Assembly: GCA_045804965.1 (NCBI GenBank)
Contig: JBJMMD010000035.1
Span: 5,095-69,094, forward strand
Reading direction: 5' to 3'
DNA: 64,000 nucleotides
From: CAVTUU01 sp045804965
GTDB lineage: Bacteria > Chloroflexota > Chloroflexia > Thermomicrobiales > UBA6265
Shown: in pieces, positions 34,230 through 41,940 of the stretch
How the letters are laid out: every line of letters starts with the position of its first letter
Numbering within the stretch: position 1 is the first letter of the stretch
Translations under genes and position numbers: made by a program
Notes under the pieces: model-generated
What the model saw: only the letters and a program-made list of their open reading frames with translations
Told to the model about the DNA's origin: nothing
Database searches by the model: none

Positions 34230-34640
34230 ATCTGATGAGCCAGATCGGAATTACTTCTTACATATGATGATACCATATCGCGCTATTACTTCATTGTTGA
34301 CAAGAAAACTGACTAAATTGGTCAGAATTAATGATTTGGTCAGCCCTGTCATCGAGTCAAGGCTGAGCCGCGGAATGTGGATAACTTCCGCCTTTCCGGG
34401 GATAACCGGCCTCGCTTGTGGAAAACCCTGCGGAAAATCTGAGGCTCACCGGGGAAAGCTGGTGGCCAGATTGCGGAGAGCCAACACCTTGTGCGTGGAT
34501 TGTCACAGCGCTCGGTGGGTGCGAGGATCGCCGGCGTTGTGGTTATGTGGAGAGATTATCCACACCCCGTCCCGGCGAAAACTGCCGTGGTGGCGGGCGT
34601 TTTCGGTGGTTATCCCGATCTTCCCCACCACGACGACGAC
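34230..34640. other. DnaA-box cluster with AT-rich stretch (candidate replication origin)
   Basis: Two perfect TTATCCACA boxes in opposite orientation (34376-34384 as TGTGGATAA, 34556-34564 as TTATCCACA), and near matches at 34397-34405 (CGGGGATAA), 34417-34425 (TGTGGAAAA) and 34612 (TTATCCCGA). Left of them is an AT-rich block (34245-34335) with TTGACA and two direct TTGGTCAG copies 18 bp apart (34318, 34336). No gene covers 34183-34787. dnaA/dnaN are not in the window. Confidence 0.4.
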
Positions 34641-34787
34641 AACTGTTTCTCTCTCCTTATCAATAAACATAGAACGGGAGAAACGGGAATCCGGATAGTG
34701 GACAACAGCGTGTGCCAAACGATCGAGCGGGGATGAGGATGTGATGGGCGATGAGGTGCGGAAGCTAAATGGACCACGACCAGAGCT

Positions 34788-35039
34788 TCATTGTGCGCCG
34801 GCGAGAACCCGAGGCGTCGGCACGGGATGGCCGAGCTGGCGCGACCCGTAAATCCAATGAGCGGCAACTTCAACGACCTTTTCTGCAGCTTCGGCCGGAG
34901 AATTTCCGTGCGTGACAGCACCTGGCAGTTCCGGCACGCGAGCGATAGAGACTTGGTCTTCATCAGACCAGTGAATCACGATCTCGTACCGGCTCGCTTC
35001 CGCGAGTTCCTCGTCAGTGTAGTTCGATTTTTTCCTCAT
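34788..35039 (-). CDS. hicB: HicB antitoxin
   Basis: An 83-residue HicB-fold antitoxin: RYEIVIHWSDEDQVSIARVP, ELPGAVTHGNSPAEAAEKVV, then AAHWIYGSRQLGHPVPTP, the normal partial-RNase-H strand pattern and PxP ending. It lies 34 bp after hicA on the same strand, the classical hicA-hicB order. It binds HicA and represses the operon. GTG/ATG at 35039; no DNA-binding tail is present. Confidence 0.85.
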   Translation of the reverse strand: MRKKSNYTDEELAEASRYEIVIHWSDEDQVSIARVPELPGAVTHGNSPAEAAEKVVEVAAHWIYGSRQLGHPVPTPRVLAGAQ

Positions 35040-35073
35040 AAGGTCGGCTCACTTTCGCGCGTCGTGGCAAATT

Positions 35074-35265
35074 CTAGGACTCGCCACGGGACTTCTTGAC
35101 TGCTTCCCGGACTTGCTTCTCTTGGTAATGCTTTGCATCATCGCCTGGTCGCCCATCGAGCGTTACCGTAATGTCCTCTCGATCCTTGAAATGAGACATT
35201 TCGTGGTCGCCTTCACCTCCACCTGGCACAATGGTAAACCCCGCATCTCGCAAGTCCCGAATCAA
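35074..35265 (-). CDS. hicA: HicA mRNA interferase toxin
   Basis: A 63-residue double-stranded-RNA-binding-like toxin that cleaves mRNA. LIRDLRDAGFTIVPGGGEGD, HEMSHF with the catalytic His, then DITVTLDGRPGDDAKHYQEK and VREAVKKS. The first helix is short; the frame starts after a TAG at about 35280 and has only TTG (35265) or ATT to start from, so the N-terminus may be clipped or use a rare start. Followed by hicB. Confidence 0.78.
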   Translation of the reverse strand: MIRDLRDAGFTIVPGGGEGDHEMSHFKDREDITVTLDGRPGDDAKHYQEKQVREAVKKSRGES

Positions 35266-35573
35266 CGCATGAATCTACCGCAGCATGCCAGCGCCTTCAC
35301 ACACTGCAAATTGTTCTGCCCAGACACATTGTTCGGAGAGATCTCACGCATAGCAGGAGTCCTCACCTCGAATAAACCTCTGTAGACGTCCGATGTCAGC
35401 GCCTCGCAGGCGAGGCTATCGAGGGGCGGTTCGTAGCGGACAGCGTCGCGCAGTTCATGGCGGCACAGAGCCTCAGCGTCGCGGCCGCTCTCCTGGTCAA
35501 CATCTGGCGGAGGTAGGTAGACTGGATAAGGCGATCCCGGTCTGGCTGCTGAACAATCGTTGAGGACGTGGTC
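35266..35573. other. Intergenic gap between hicAB and the AI-2E permease
   Basis: About 300 bp that must hold two divergent promoters. I see no clear boxes or repeats. A GC-rich stretch at 35400-35500 has short open frames with no family signal. Confidence 0.35.
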
Positions 35574-36737
35574 ATGCGCTCCAATCCCGGTGGGAGCTCA
35601 TCGATCGGCGGCGCTCCCTTGGAGGCCGCTATTGGAGGATCCTCACGCGAGGTGACGCCGGCGGGTCTCCTGCTGATCATTCTCATTGTCTATTTCGTCA
35701 TCAAGATTTGGCTCGTCGTCGAGCTCACCCTCGTCGCGGTGCTCTACGCCACGGTGATTGAGTACCCGGTCCGGGCGATGCAGCGGCACGGTTTCTCCCG
35801 CCGCGCGGCCATTGTGTTGATCGATGTCACGCTTGTCGCCGGACTCGTACTCTCGCTGGTGCTCTTGGCGCCAGCCGCCAGCCGCGAGTTCGATCACTTT
35901 CGTCAGGAAGAGCCGGTCCGTCTGCGGACACTTGATGCCTCCTGGCAGACAAGTTCAAACCCGCTCCTACGCGGACCGGGCCGGCGCGTCGTCGAGCGCG
36001 CGATTTCCGTCATCGAGGAGCCGAGCGCGCCCCCTTCGGCGTCGGTCAGCCTCGCCACTCGTTTGCTGGCAGTCGGCGTGAGCACCCTTGTCTGCCTGAC
36101 GATTGCGTTCTATTTCCTGATGGAAAAAGAGCTGCTCCGTGGGCTGCTGATGAACACGGTCAATCCGAATAGCCGCCCGCGGGTGGAGCGCATTTGGGCG
36201 GCTTCCGAGCAGTCGGTCGGAGGATGGATCCGGGTGCGGCTGTTACTCGGGCTGATTGTCGGCATCGGGTCGACAATTGTTTTTGGGCTGCTTGGCTTGC
36301 CGTACTGGCCGCTGCTGGGACTCCTTGCGGGAGTCACCGAGCCGGTCCCGATTCTCGGCCCCTGGATCGGGGGCATTCCGGCCGGCTTCCTGGCCTTGAC
36401 AAAATCGTTCTGGCTGGCGCCGGTCGTAGCTGGCTTTATCCTGATCCGTCAGGCGCTCGTCGACGCGATCTTGGTGCCGCTCCTCACGAAGCAAACGGTG
36501 GGGCTTTCGCCTCTGGTCGTCTTCGTCGCGGTCTTGGCCGGCACGGAACTCTTCGGATTGCTGGGAGCGCTCCTGGCGATCCCGATCGCCGCGGTGATTC
36601 AGGTCCTGGTGACAGATTACTTTGCCTCGCGGCGCGTGGCCGATACCTCGCTGGCGCCCACCTGGAGCTGGTTGCGGCCGGCCAGGCCCTTTCCGCCCGA
36701 ATCGGAGCGGACGGGCAACCAGGGGCACGACGCGTAG
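35574..36737 (+). CDS. AI-2E-family (PerM/TqsA-type) membrane permease
   Basis: A 387-residue inner-membrane protein. Eight hydrophobic segments in the family layout: two N-terminal helices (LLLIILIVYFVIKIW and onward), IVLIDVTLVAGLVLSLVLLA, a soluble loop, then TRLLAVGVSTLVCLTIAFYF, LLLGLIVGIGSTIVFGLLGL, PYWPLLGLLAGVTEPVPILG, and the family-typical GPWIGGIPA and LVPLLTKQTVGLSPLVVF segments. Roles range from autoinducer-2 export to Na/H antiport, so the substrate is not assigned. ATG at 35574 sits eight bases after GAGG; GTG 35568 is in frame but too close. Confidence 0.88.
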   Translation: MRSNPGGSSSIGGAPLEAAIGGSSREVTPAGLLLIILIVYFVIKIWLVVELTLVAVLYATVIEYPVRAMQRHGFSRRAAIVLIDVTLVAGLVLSLVLLAPAASREFDHFRQEEPVRLRTLDASWQTSSNPLLRGPGRRVVERAISVIEEPSAPPSASVSLATRLLAVGVSTLVCLTIAFYFLMEKELLRGLLMNTVNPNSRPRVERIWAASEQSVGGWIRVRLLLGLIVGIGSTIVFGLLGLPYWPLLGLLAGVTEPVPILGPWIGGIPAGFLALTKSFWLAPVVAGFILIRQALVDAILVPLLTKQTVGLSPLVVFVAVLAGTELFGLLGALLAIPIAAVIQVLVTDYFASRRVADTSLAPTWSWLRPARPFPPESERTGNQGHDA

Positions 36738-36794
36738 GTCTCGCCCGCTGAGAAGCGACCGCCGGGCTGGAAGTGACCCAGAGGGTACCCCGCT

Positions 36795-36990
36795 CAGACG
36801 ACGAAGCCCCCTTCCGGGGGCTGAGCGCGCACGAACCGCGGTCGCCGGAGGGGCGCACGGCGTGTGCGCTCGCCGGGTGACGACGGAGGGTGCAGACGAC
36901 ATCCGAGCTTGCCGGCGGTCCCGGGCGTCCGGCTGTCGGGAGCTACGCCACGACGAGGCCCGAGGGTGCTCAGCCGGCTGAAGGCCGGCT
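36795..36990 (+). repeat. Family A elements downstream of the permease
   Basis: GACGAAG followed by GCCCCCttccGGGGGC and TGAGCGCG (36796-36828), a family A second hairpin with a longer stem; later, AGCCGGctgaaGGCCGGCTTGG at 36967. Between them GC-rich non-coding DNA. Confidence 0.65.
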
Positions 36991-37002
36991 TGGAGGTGCC
37001 TC

Positions 37003-38028
37003 TTAATAAAACCCCGTGTACGTCCGGTGATACGGTTGCGTATCGGCCGGCAAGTGTTGGCCGGCATTCCACAGGGCACAGTCGACTTCGAAGGCACGAA
37101 CCGAGCGGCCGCGGCGGGTGAGGGCCCGCCGGAGGAGTTCGCAACCCCAGATCGTGGCGGCGCGGATCTCGACCTCCGGCGGCGAACCGGCCGGGATGAG
37201 CTGCCGGCGATCGACCTTCGCGGCGAGGTCGCCGGCATAGACGAGGACGCCGTGGCGACGGAGCACCTGCGGCACCTTGTAGTCGGCAAAGGCAGTCAGG
37301 CACGCGAGATCGCCGAAGGCGCCCAACCCCTCGCCCGCGAAGGCGCCGGCGAGATCGGCGATCAGAATCTGCGCCCGCTTGTAGAAGCGGACCTCCTCGC
37401 CCTGGTAGGTCGCGACGTCATTGAACGATGGGAAGCGGGCGACGATCTCGTGAATAAGCCGGACGGCCGAGCGCTTCGCCCCGCCGATCATAACCGCGGC
37501 CGCTTCCGGTCCGTCATCCATGTCGAGCAATCCCCGGCCGAGTTCGTGGAGGTGCGCCGCCCGCAGCGGGAGGAGCGGAATCTCCGGGTACGCGAGATCG
37601 TGCGGGCGCAGGATGTGGGCGATATCGCGCACGGGCAGATCGACCTGGTAGCGCGGATCCCAGATCGGCCGGTCTTCGTCGGCCGCCCGCCGCAACGCTG
37701 CTACCAGCGCCCAATACCCGTCGTGGAGCTGGCCCTTGTATTCGACGTGCCAGCGCTGCGCGGGATCGGGATCCTCGCTCCAAAAGCAGAAATTGAGCGC
37801 ATCGAGCACGAACACCCATCCCGCCGTGCGCCAAGTCCCATCCCGAAAATGGAGCGCATCCTCCCACCCCGGCACCTGCGCGTCCTCGCCGAGCAGCTCC
37901 TCCGCGACCGCCACAACCCGCTCGCGATCGATCCGAACATCCTGCGCCCGCTCGACAACCCGCGCCGTCGATGAAAGCACCCCGAGCGGATCGCGCGTGG
38001 GATCAAATTCGAGGGTGGGCAACGACAA
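37003..38028 (-). CDS. Queuosine-salvage protein (DUF2419, queuosine 5'-phosphate N-glycosidase)
   Basis: A 341-residue enzyme releasing queuine from queuosine 5'-phosphate so the base can be inserted into tRNA. Motifs: VLDALNFCFWSEDP, WHVEYKGQLHDGYWALVAAL, EIPLLPLRAAHLHELGRGLL, FPSFNDVATYQGEEVRFYKR, AQILIADLAGAF, and TAFADYKVPQVLRRHGVLVY, all typical of the family. Start TTG 38028 because GGAGG lies six bases before it; the longer frame to 38073 has no ribosome site. Convergent with the permease, divergent from the SnoaL-like gene. Bacteria with it usually salvage queuine rather than make it. Confidence 0.9.
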   Translation of the reverse strand: MSLPTLEFDPTRDPLGVLSSTARVVERAQDVRIDRERVVAVAEELLGEDAQVPGWEDALHFRDGTWRTAGWVFVLDALNFCFWSEDPDPAQRWHVEYKGQLHDGYWALVAALRRAADEDRPIWDPRYQVDLPVRDIAHILRPHDLAYPEIPLLPLRAAHLHELGRGLLDMDDGPEAAAVMIGGAKRSAVRLIHEIVARFPSFNDVATYQGEEVRFYKRAQILIADLAGAFAGEGLGAFGDLACLTAFADYKVPQVLRRHGVLVYAGDLAAKVDRRQLIPAGSPPEVEIRAATIWGCELLRRALTRRGRSVRAFEVDCALWNAGQHLPADTQPYHRTYTGFY

Positions 38029-38277
38029 AGGGAACCTCCGTGAATGAAATAGATGGGTTACAGCAGCGTACATGCTCCCATACGAAAGCGCAGGCCAGCG
38101 ACAAGTTCGCTCAAGCGGGAGTCCCCCACCGGGGCGGAAACTACCGGCGGTTTCGAGCCTCTAACCGTCACAAACGGTTGCGCACTCTCGTCTGAGTAGT
38201 GAGCGGTCCATAGCGAAGTCCTTCAGCGTGTGCAATTGACCCTTCCGCACTTTCTAGAACCCGGGAGAAGCGGCGAG

Positions 38278-38799
38278 ATGAAATCAACACGAGTCACGAG
38301 GAGAACCTTCGCGCGTGGATTGGGCCTGGCAGGCGTTCTTGAATTGTCACCTCGTCTCTTCGCCGGAGCATCATCTCCGTCAACCATGACGGTTGAGCAG
38401 ACCCGGGCGACGATGGAGGGTTACCTCGAGACGATGCTAAGCGGCGGTGCTTACGAGACCTACTTCGCGGGCGATATCGTCGTCACGTTCGTCGGATCCG
38501 AAGAGAAAATCACTGGGCCAGACGCGGCCAAACGCGCGATCGATGCGCTACTCCATGAACAATTTGACGCCAAGTTGAAGATCCAGCGGCTAACGGTTGG
38601 TCCCGGGCGTGCCGCGCTCGAAGTCGACCTTACCGGCAGACAAATCGGAATATTTGCGGGGATCCCTGCGAACGGGAGGTATGTAGAAGTGCTTTTCGGT
38701 GTCTTTTCCGAGCTGGAGGACGGCGAGATCACCGCTCAGCGCATCTATGGATTGACCGACGGTCTTTACCGACAGCTCGTGACGATTCCGAAGATGTAA
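38278..38799 (+). CDS. Exported SnoaL-like (ester-cyclase fold) protein 1
   Basis: A 173-residue protein with a twin-arginine signal, TRRTFARGLGLAG, and a SnoaL-like/NTF2 domain: TMEGYLETMLSGGAYETYFA, GDIVVTFVGSEEKITGPDAA, KRAIDALLHEQFDAKLKI, LTGRQIGIFAGIPANGRYVE, VLFGVFSELEDGEITAQRIYG. The NTF2 cone is complete. The catalytic His/Asp pair of true polyketide cyclases is not obvious, so function is open. ATG 38278 fits the Tat motif; 38230 would add 16 residues. A diverged paralogue at 41204 shares upstream DNA. Confidence 0.78.
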   Translation: MKSTRVTRRTFARGLGLAGVLELSPRLFAGASSPSTMTVEQTRATMEGYLETMLSGGAYETYFAGDIVVTFVGSEEKITGPDAAKRAIDALLHEQFDAKLKIQRLTVGPGRAALEVDLTGRQIGIFAGIPANGRYVEVLFGVFSELEDGEITAQRIYGLTDGLYRQLVTIPKM

Positions 38800-38952
38800 T
38801 CGTCACAGATGGCCGCGCCGTTCACGTCTGTTTTGGTCCTTTCACCAATCAGACGAACCGGCGCGGCCGGTTGACCGCCGGGGAACCATGCTCCTGCCAC
38901 AGCGTGAGAGGTAGCTTTTTCAGCGGGGGCGAGTTTTCCACTCGAGGCGGCC

Positions 38953-39213
38953 ATGGCCGATACCGATGCTCTCCTGGCCGCGCTGGCCGAGGTCCCGGAG
39001 CTATCCGCATCTGCCGCGCCCAGCAGCCTGTCGCCCTGCGAACTCGAAGTTCTGCGCCTGGTGGTGGATAGGCAAACCGCCCGGCAGATTGCATATGAAC
39101 TGTTCATCAGCCGGCGGACGGTGACCACCCACGTGCAGAATATTTTCAACAAGCTTGGCATGGATAATCGCGCCGGGGCCGCGGCCCTCGCGGTGCGCGA
39201 AGGGCTCGCCTGA
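38953..39213 (+). CDS. Stand-alone LuxR-type HTH regulator
   Basis: An 86-residue protein whose residues 25-80 are a LuxR/GerE helix-turn-helix: LSPCELEVLRLVVDRQTARQ, IAYELFISRRTVTTHVQNIF, NKLGMDNRAGAAALAVREG. The first 24 residues are Ala/Glu rich. No receiver or ATPase domain. ATG 38953 follows GAGGCGG. It is related to the HTH of the gene at 39303 and sits convergent with it, suggesting duplication. Confidence 0.8.
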   Translation: MADTDALLAALAEVPELSASAAPSSLSPCELEVLRLVVDRQTARQIAYELFISRRTVTTHVQNIFNKLGMDNRAGAAALAVREGLA

Positions 39214-39302
39214 GCATGACGGGTCGTTCTTGCGGCGGGTACTGCGCATGTCGTGACGCTAGATTTGACTCTTGAACCTCTTGGTGAAGTGGCGGCCCCG
39301 CG

Positions 39303-40163
39303 TTAGGAAGTAATCACGAGCAGCAAGATGACAACGATCGCGATGAAAAGAATGAAGACTGGCACGGTTGGGAACTGTGATTTGGGCGAATGCGCCGGTC
39401 CGTAGGTGGGGCGAACGATTCTTCTGATCCGTTGATATTTTGGATACATCTCGCCATCAGTTTCGTGCGTTGTAGCGGCTGCTTGCGGCGGGACGACCTC
39501 AAGGGGAGCAAGGACGTCGCTTACCTCGTTTGATAGTTCAAGTTTGCTTTGGCCACGGACGAACGCCGCTGCGGCCGCAGTGCGATTCTCAACACCGAGT
39601 TTCATGAGGATGCTCTGGACGTGGGTGGCGACCGTCCGCGGACTGATGAAGAGGGCGTCGGCGATCTCTTGGTTGGTCCGGCTGGCGGCGACCAGTTGCA
39701 GGATCTCGAGTTCGCGCGGGGAAAGCGTGCTTATTGGTTCAAATGGAACGGAACCGGAATCAGATTCGAGTGCCCCTATTGTCTCGGTGAATGATTCGGC
39801 CGCCGCAACTTTATGCAGGCCAGGTATCCGTTGATCAACCGAGTCCGGGGGGCGCAGAGTAGAGGGACTGCTACTGGCTAGGGGCGCTGTTTTCGGCGTC
39901 GCTGGAGATGGAACAGTGTCGATTTGCGCCGCCTCCGTCAGATCGAGGCTATCTCGAAAGAGCGGGGCAGGGGGTTGCTGAGCGCGGGCGAGGAATTCTG
40001 GACTTGGATACTGGGCGGAGCCGAGTGCGTGGAGCCGGCGGATGATTGCCGCGTCGAATGGGTCAACGTCGTGGGCGTCGTCCGGTTCGCCGCGCTTGAC
40101 CGCGTCGGAGTAATCCGCCAGGCGCTGAGCTCTCTTCATATTGTCGCCTAGGTCAGCGCTCAT
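39303..40163 (-). CDS. LuxR-type HTH protein anchored by a C-terminal helix, partner of an ECF sigma factor
   Basis: 286 residues. Residues 30-62 (VDPFDAAIIRRLHALGSAQ, YPSPEFLARAQ) resemble the N-terminal segment of Chloroflexota sigma-factor partner proteins. 63-145 is a Pro/Ser-rich linker. 147-205 is a LuxR HTH (TLSPRELEILQLVAASRTNQ, EIADALFISPRTVATHVQSI, LMKLGVENRTAAAA). 206-262 is a linker. 263-284 is one hydrophobic helix (FPTVPVFILFIAIVVILLLV) at the C-terminus. Its ATG overlaps the sigma factor TGA by four bases, the place where an anti-sigma factor is usual, but no zinc-finger anti-sigma motif is present. A DNA-binding domain held at the membrane is uncommon. Confidence 0.75.
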   Translation of the reverse strand: MSADLGDNMKRAQRLADYSDAVKRGEPDDAHDVDPFDAAIIRRLHALGSAQYPSPEFLARAQQPPAPLFRDSLDLTEAAQIDTVPSPATPKTAPLASSSPSTLRPPDSVDQRIPGLHKVAAAESFTETIGALESDSGSVPFEPISTLSPRELEILQLVAASRTNQEIADALFISPRTVATHVQSILMKLGVENRTAAAAAFVRGQSKLELSNEVSDVLAPLEVVPPQAAATTHETDGEMYPKYQRIRRIVRPTYGPAHSPKSQFPTVPVFILFIAIVVILLLVITS

Positions 40164-40786
40164 TCTGCGGACCTGCCTGGTGTCGGGAGCTCACTGGCCG
40201 GGACGAAAACGCTCCTTAGGTGACTGATCGCCCGTTCGTGGCGCTTGCGCGCGTTGGCCGAGCTTATTCCTACCACATCGGCGACCTCATTCCAATCAAG
40301 ATCCGAGTAGTACCGCAACCGAAGAATATCCTGATACGGCTTAGGAAGGCGCGAAAGGGCAGCCTCAAGGTCGTGCTGGCTGATGACGCCATCTTCGAAT
40401 GAGTTCTCGGAACCGGCGGAGGGAGCCGTCTCCGCGTCGCCGTTCAAAGAAACAGTTCGGCGGTATTCCGCTTTATTGATGACGCCCAGGGCTTGGTTGT
40501 GGGTGATGCGGTAGAGCCAGGGACGAAAGGCGCCTTTGCAGGTGCCAATGGCCCGCCAGGCTTTTTCAAGCGCGACCAAGGTGGTGTGCTCGGCAAGATC
40601 GCCATCCTTGAGGATTCCGAAGCACAGCCGATAGAGCCACACGCGCATTGGGGCGACCATCTCCTCGAAGGCCGCATACTCACCCTGTTGTGCGCGGGAT
40701 AGCAGTAGCTGCTCTGTGGATAAGTCCACAAGGTCCCTCAGCGACGGTGCTGCGGTTTTTGAGCTTTCGTTGAGCCAGGATAGCAC
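40160..40786 (-). CDS. ECF-type RNA polymerase sigma factor
   Basis: A 208-residue sigma-70 family factor of the extracytoplasmic-function type. Region 2: LLLSRAQQGEYAAFEEMVAP, LYRLCFGILKDGDLAEHTT, VALEKAWRAIGTCKGAFRPW, LYRITHNQALGVINK. Region 4: LEAALSRLPKPYQDILRLRY, YSDLDWNEVADVVGISSANA, RKRHERAISHLRSVF, the HTH reading -35 elements. No C-terminal SnoaL extension. ATGA overlap with the LuxR-HTH membrane protein downstream; translation is coupled. Start ATG 40786; the genuine first residues before TEQLLLSRAQQG are variable. Confidence 0.9.
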   Translation of the reverse strand: MLSWLNESSKTAAPSLRDLVDLSTEQLLLSRAQQGEYAAFEEMVAPMRVWLYRLCFGILKDGDLAEHTTLVALEKAWRAIGTCKGAFRPWLYRITHNQALGVINKAEYRRTVSLNGDAETAPSAGSENSFEDGVISQHDLEAALSRLPKPYQDILRLRYYSDLDWNEVADVVGISSANARKRHERAISHLRSVFVPASELPTPGRSAE

Positions 40787-41203
40787 AGTGGCTCCCCGCG
40801 TCGTTGCGCAACATACGGATACGCGTGCCGTCTCTTAGGCGGAAGCAAATCCGTACACCTTCCGATGTCCGCACCGCGCCACTCAGCCACTATTGCCCAA
40901 TCCCGGCGGGCCGCCGGCAGTCGGTTTGGGACGTTCTTGGCACGAGGAGGTGGCCCCGATTGTCACACCGTCACAAAGGACGGCGCTGTCCTATCTAGAG
41001 AGCAACGGGTCCATGGCGAAGTTGAAGGGCAAGGCTTTCTGAGCGGAGCGGAATCACGTGGTCACGACGAATGACGAGAAGGCATTTCGCCTTTGGCATC
41101 GGCCCTATCCCTCCGACTTAGCAGTAGGCCTGCCCGTTCAGATGCCGGCGGCTCAGAAGCCCCGGAACATGCCAACAGCATGTGTCCCAATGTCAGGAGC
41201 GCA

Positions 41204-41761
41204 ATGATGCGACTTCCACAAGTTTCGCAATCGATCATCGGGTGGAGCCTTGACCTGCCGCTCACCTCGAAGCCAGCCCACGTTGACTCCGCGGAAGCGA
41301 CATCAGCGATGAGCGTGGAACACACCTTGGCCACGATCGAGGCGTACATCGCCGCCTTGCTCAGGGGTGACGACTTCGAGTCGTTCTTCGCCGGCGACAT
41401 CGTCGTCACGTTCGTCGGCATCGGACGCGTGGTGAAGGGACAGACCAGAGGCAAGCAGGCGATCAACAGGCTGCTCCACGGCCAGGTCGACGTCGACCTG
41501 GAGATCAGGCACCTCATGGTTGGTCCCGGTCGGGCGTCACACGAGGCGGCGCTCATGAGCGCTCAACATCGGGAGGTCGCGGGAACCCCGCCGAGCCGCG
41601 GGAGCGTGGACAGACTGCACAGCGTCTTCTACGAGTTGGCGGCCGGCAAGATCACCGCGCTGCGAATCCATGGGCTGACCGATGACCTGTTCCAGCACAG
41701 CTTGACCATCCCAGGGTACATCGCCGTCACAAACGATGACGCTGTGTCGTCTGGTTATTAG
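41204..41761 (+). CDS. SnoaL-like protein 2, paralogue with disrupted Tat leader
   Basis: A 185-residue paralogue of the 38278 protein: MSVEHTLATIEAYIAALLRG, DDFESFFAGDIVVTFVGIGR, NRLLHGQVDVDLEIRHLMVG, SVFYELAAGKITALRIHGLT, DDLFQHSLTIPGY. The start ATG 41204 is set by AGGAG four bases upstream. A separate short frame at 41071 reads MTRRHFAFGIGPIPPT and stops: it looks like the Tat signal of the paralogue in another frame, so the original gene was frameshifted and the export signal lost, or the present ORF is a decayed gene. Upstream DNA (40965-41030) resembles 38160-38225. Confidence 0.65.
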   Translation: MMRLPQVSQSIIGWSLDLPLTSKPAHVDSAEATSAMSVEHTLATIEAYIAALLRGDDFESFFAGDIVVTFVGIGRVVKGQTRGKQAINRLLHGQVDVDLEIRHLMVGPGRASHEAALMSAQHREVAGTPPSRGSVDRLHSVFYELAAGKITALRIHGLTDDLFQHSLTIPGYIAVTNDDAVSSGY

Positions 41762-41786
41762 AAGGGCTGATTACGCCTTGAAGGAT

Positions 41787-41827
41787 CGGGACTTGACTAT
41801 TGACTGTCAGTCAATAGTCAAGTCCCG
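41787..41827. repeat. 41-bp perfect palindrome (20-bp arms, 1-bp centre)
   Basis: Left arm CGGGACTTGACTATTGACTG, centre T, right arm CAGTCAATAGTCAAGTCCCG. It lies between the SnoaL-like stop (41761) and the giant surface gene start (41941). No U-tract. It could be a cruciform, a terminator, a regulator site or a transposon-end junction. Confidence 0.85.
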
Positions 41828-41940
41828 ACGAGATTGACGGAAACGATGGAACCGCGGACAATTAGCCCATCGCAATCACACGAATCCTGCATTTCCGGTC
41901 GCCACGTCGGCAGATCCGGGCTGTCGGCGTTGACAGGAGA

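Noticed and set aside
36194..36751. Alternative frame (185 residues) inside the AI-2E permease
   Set aside because: Shadow of the permease; the permease frame has the full set of membrane helices.
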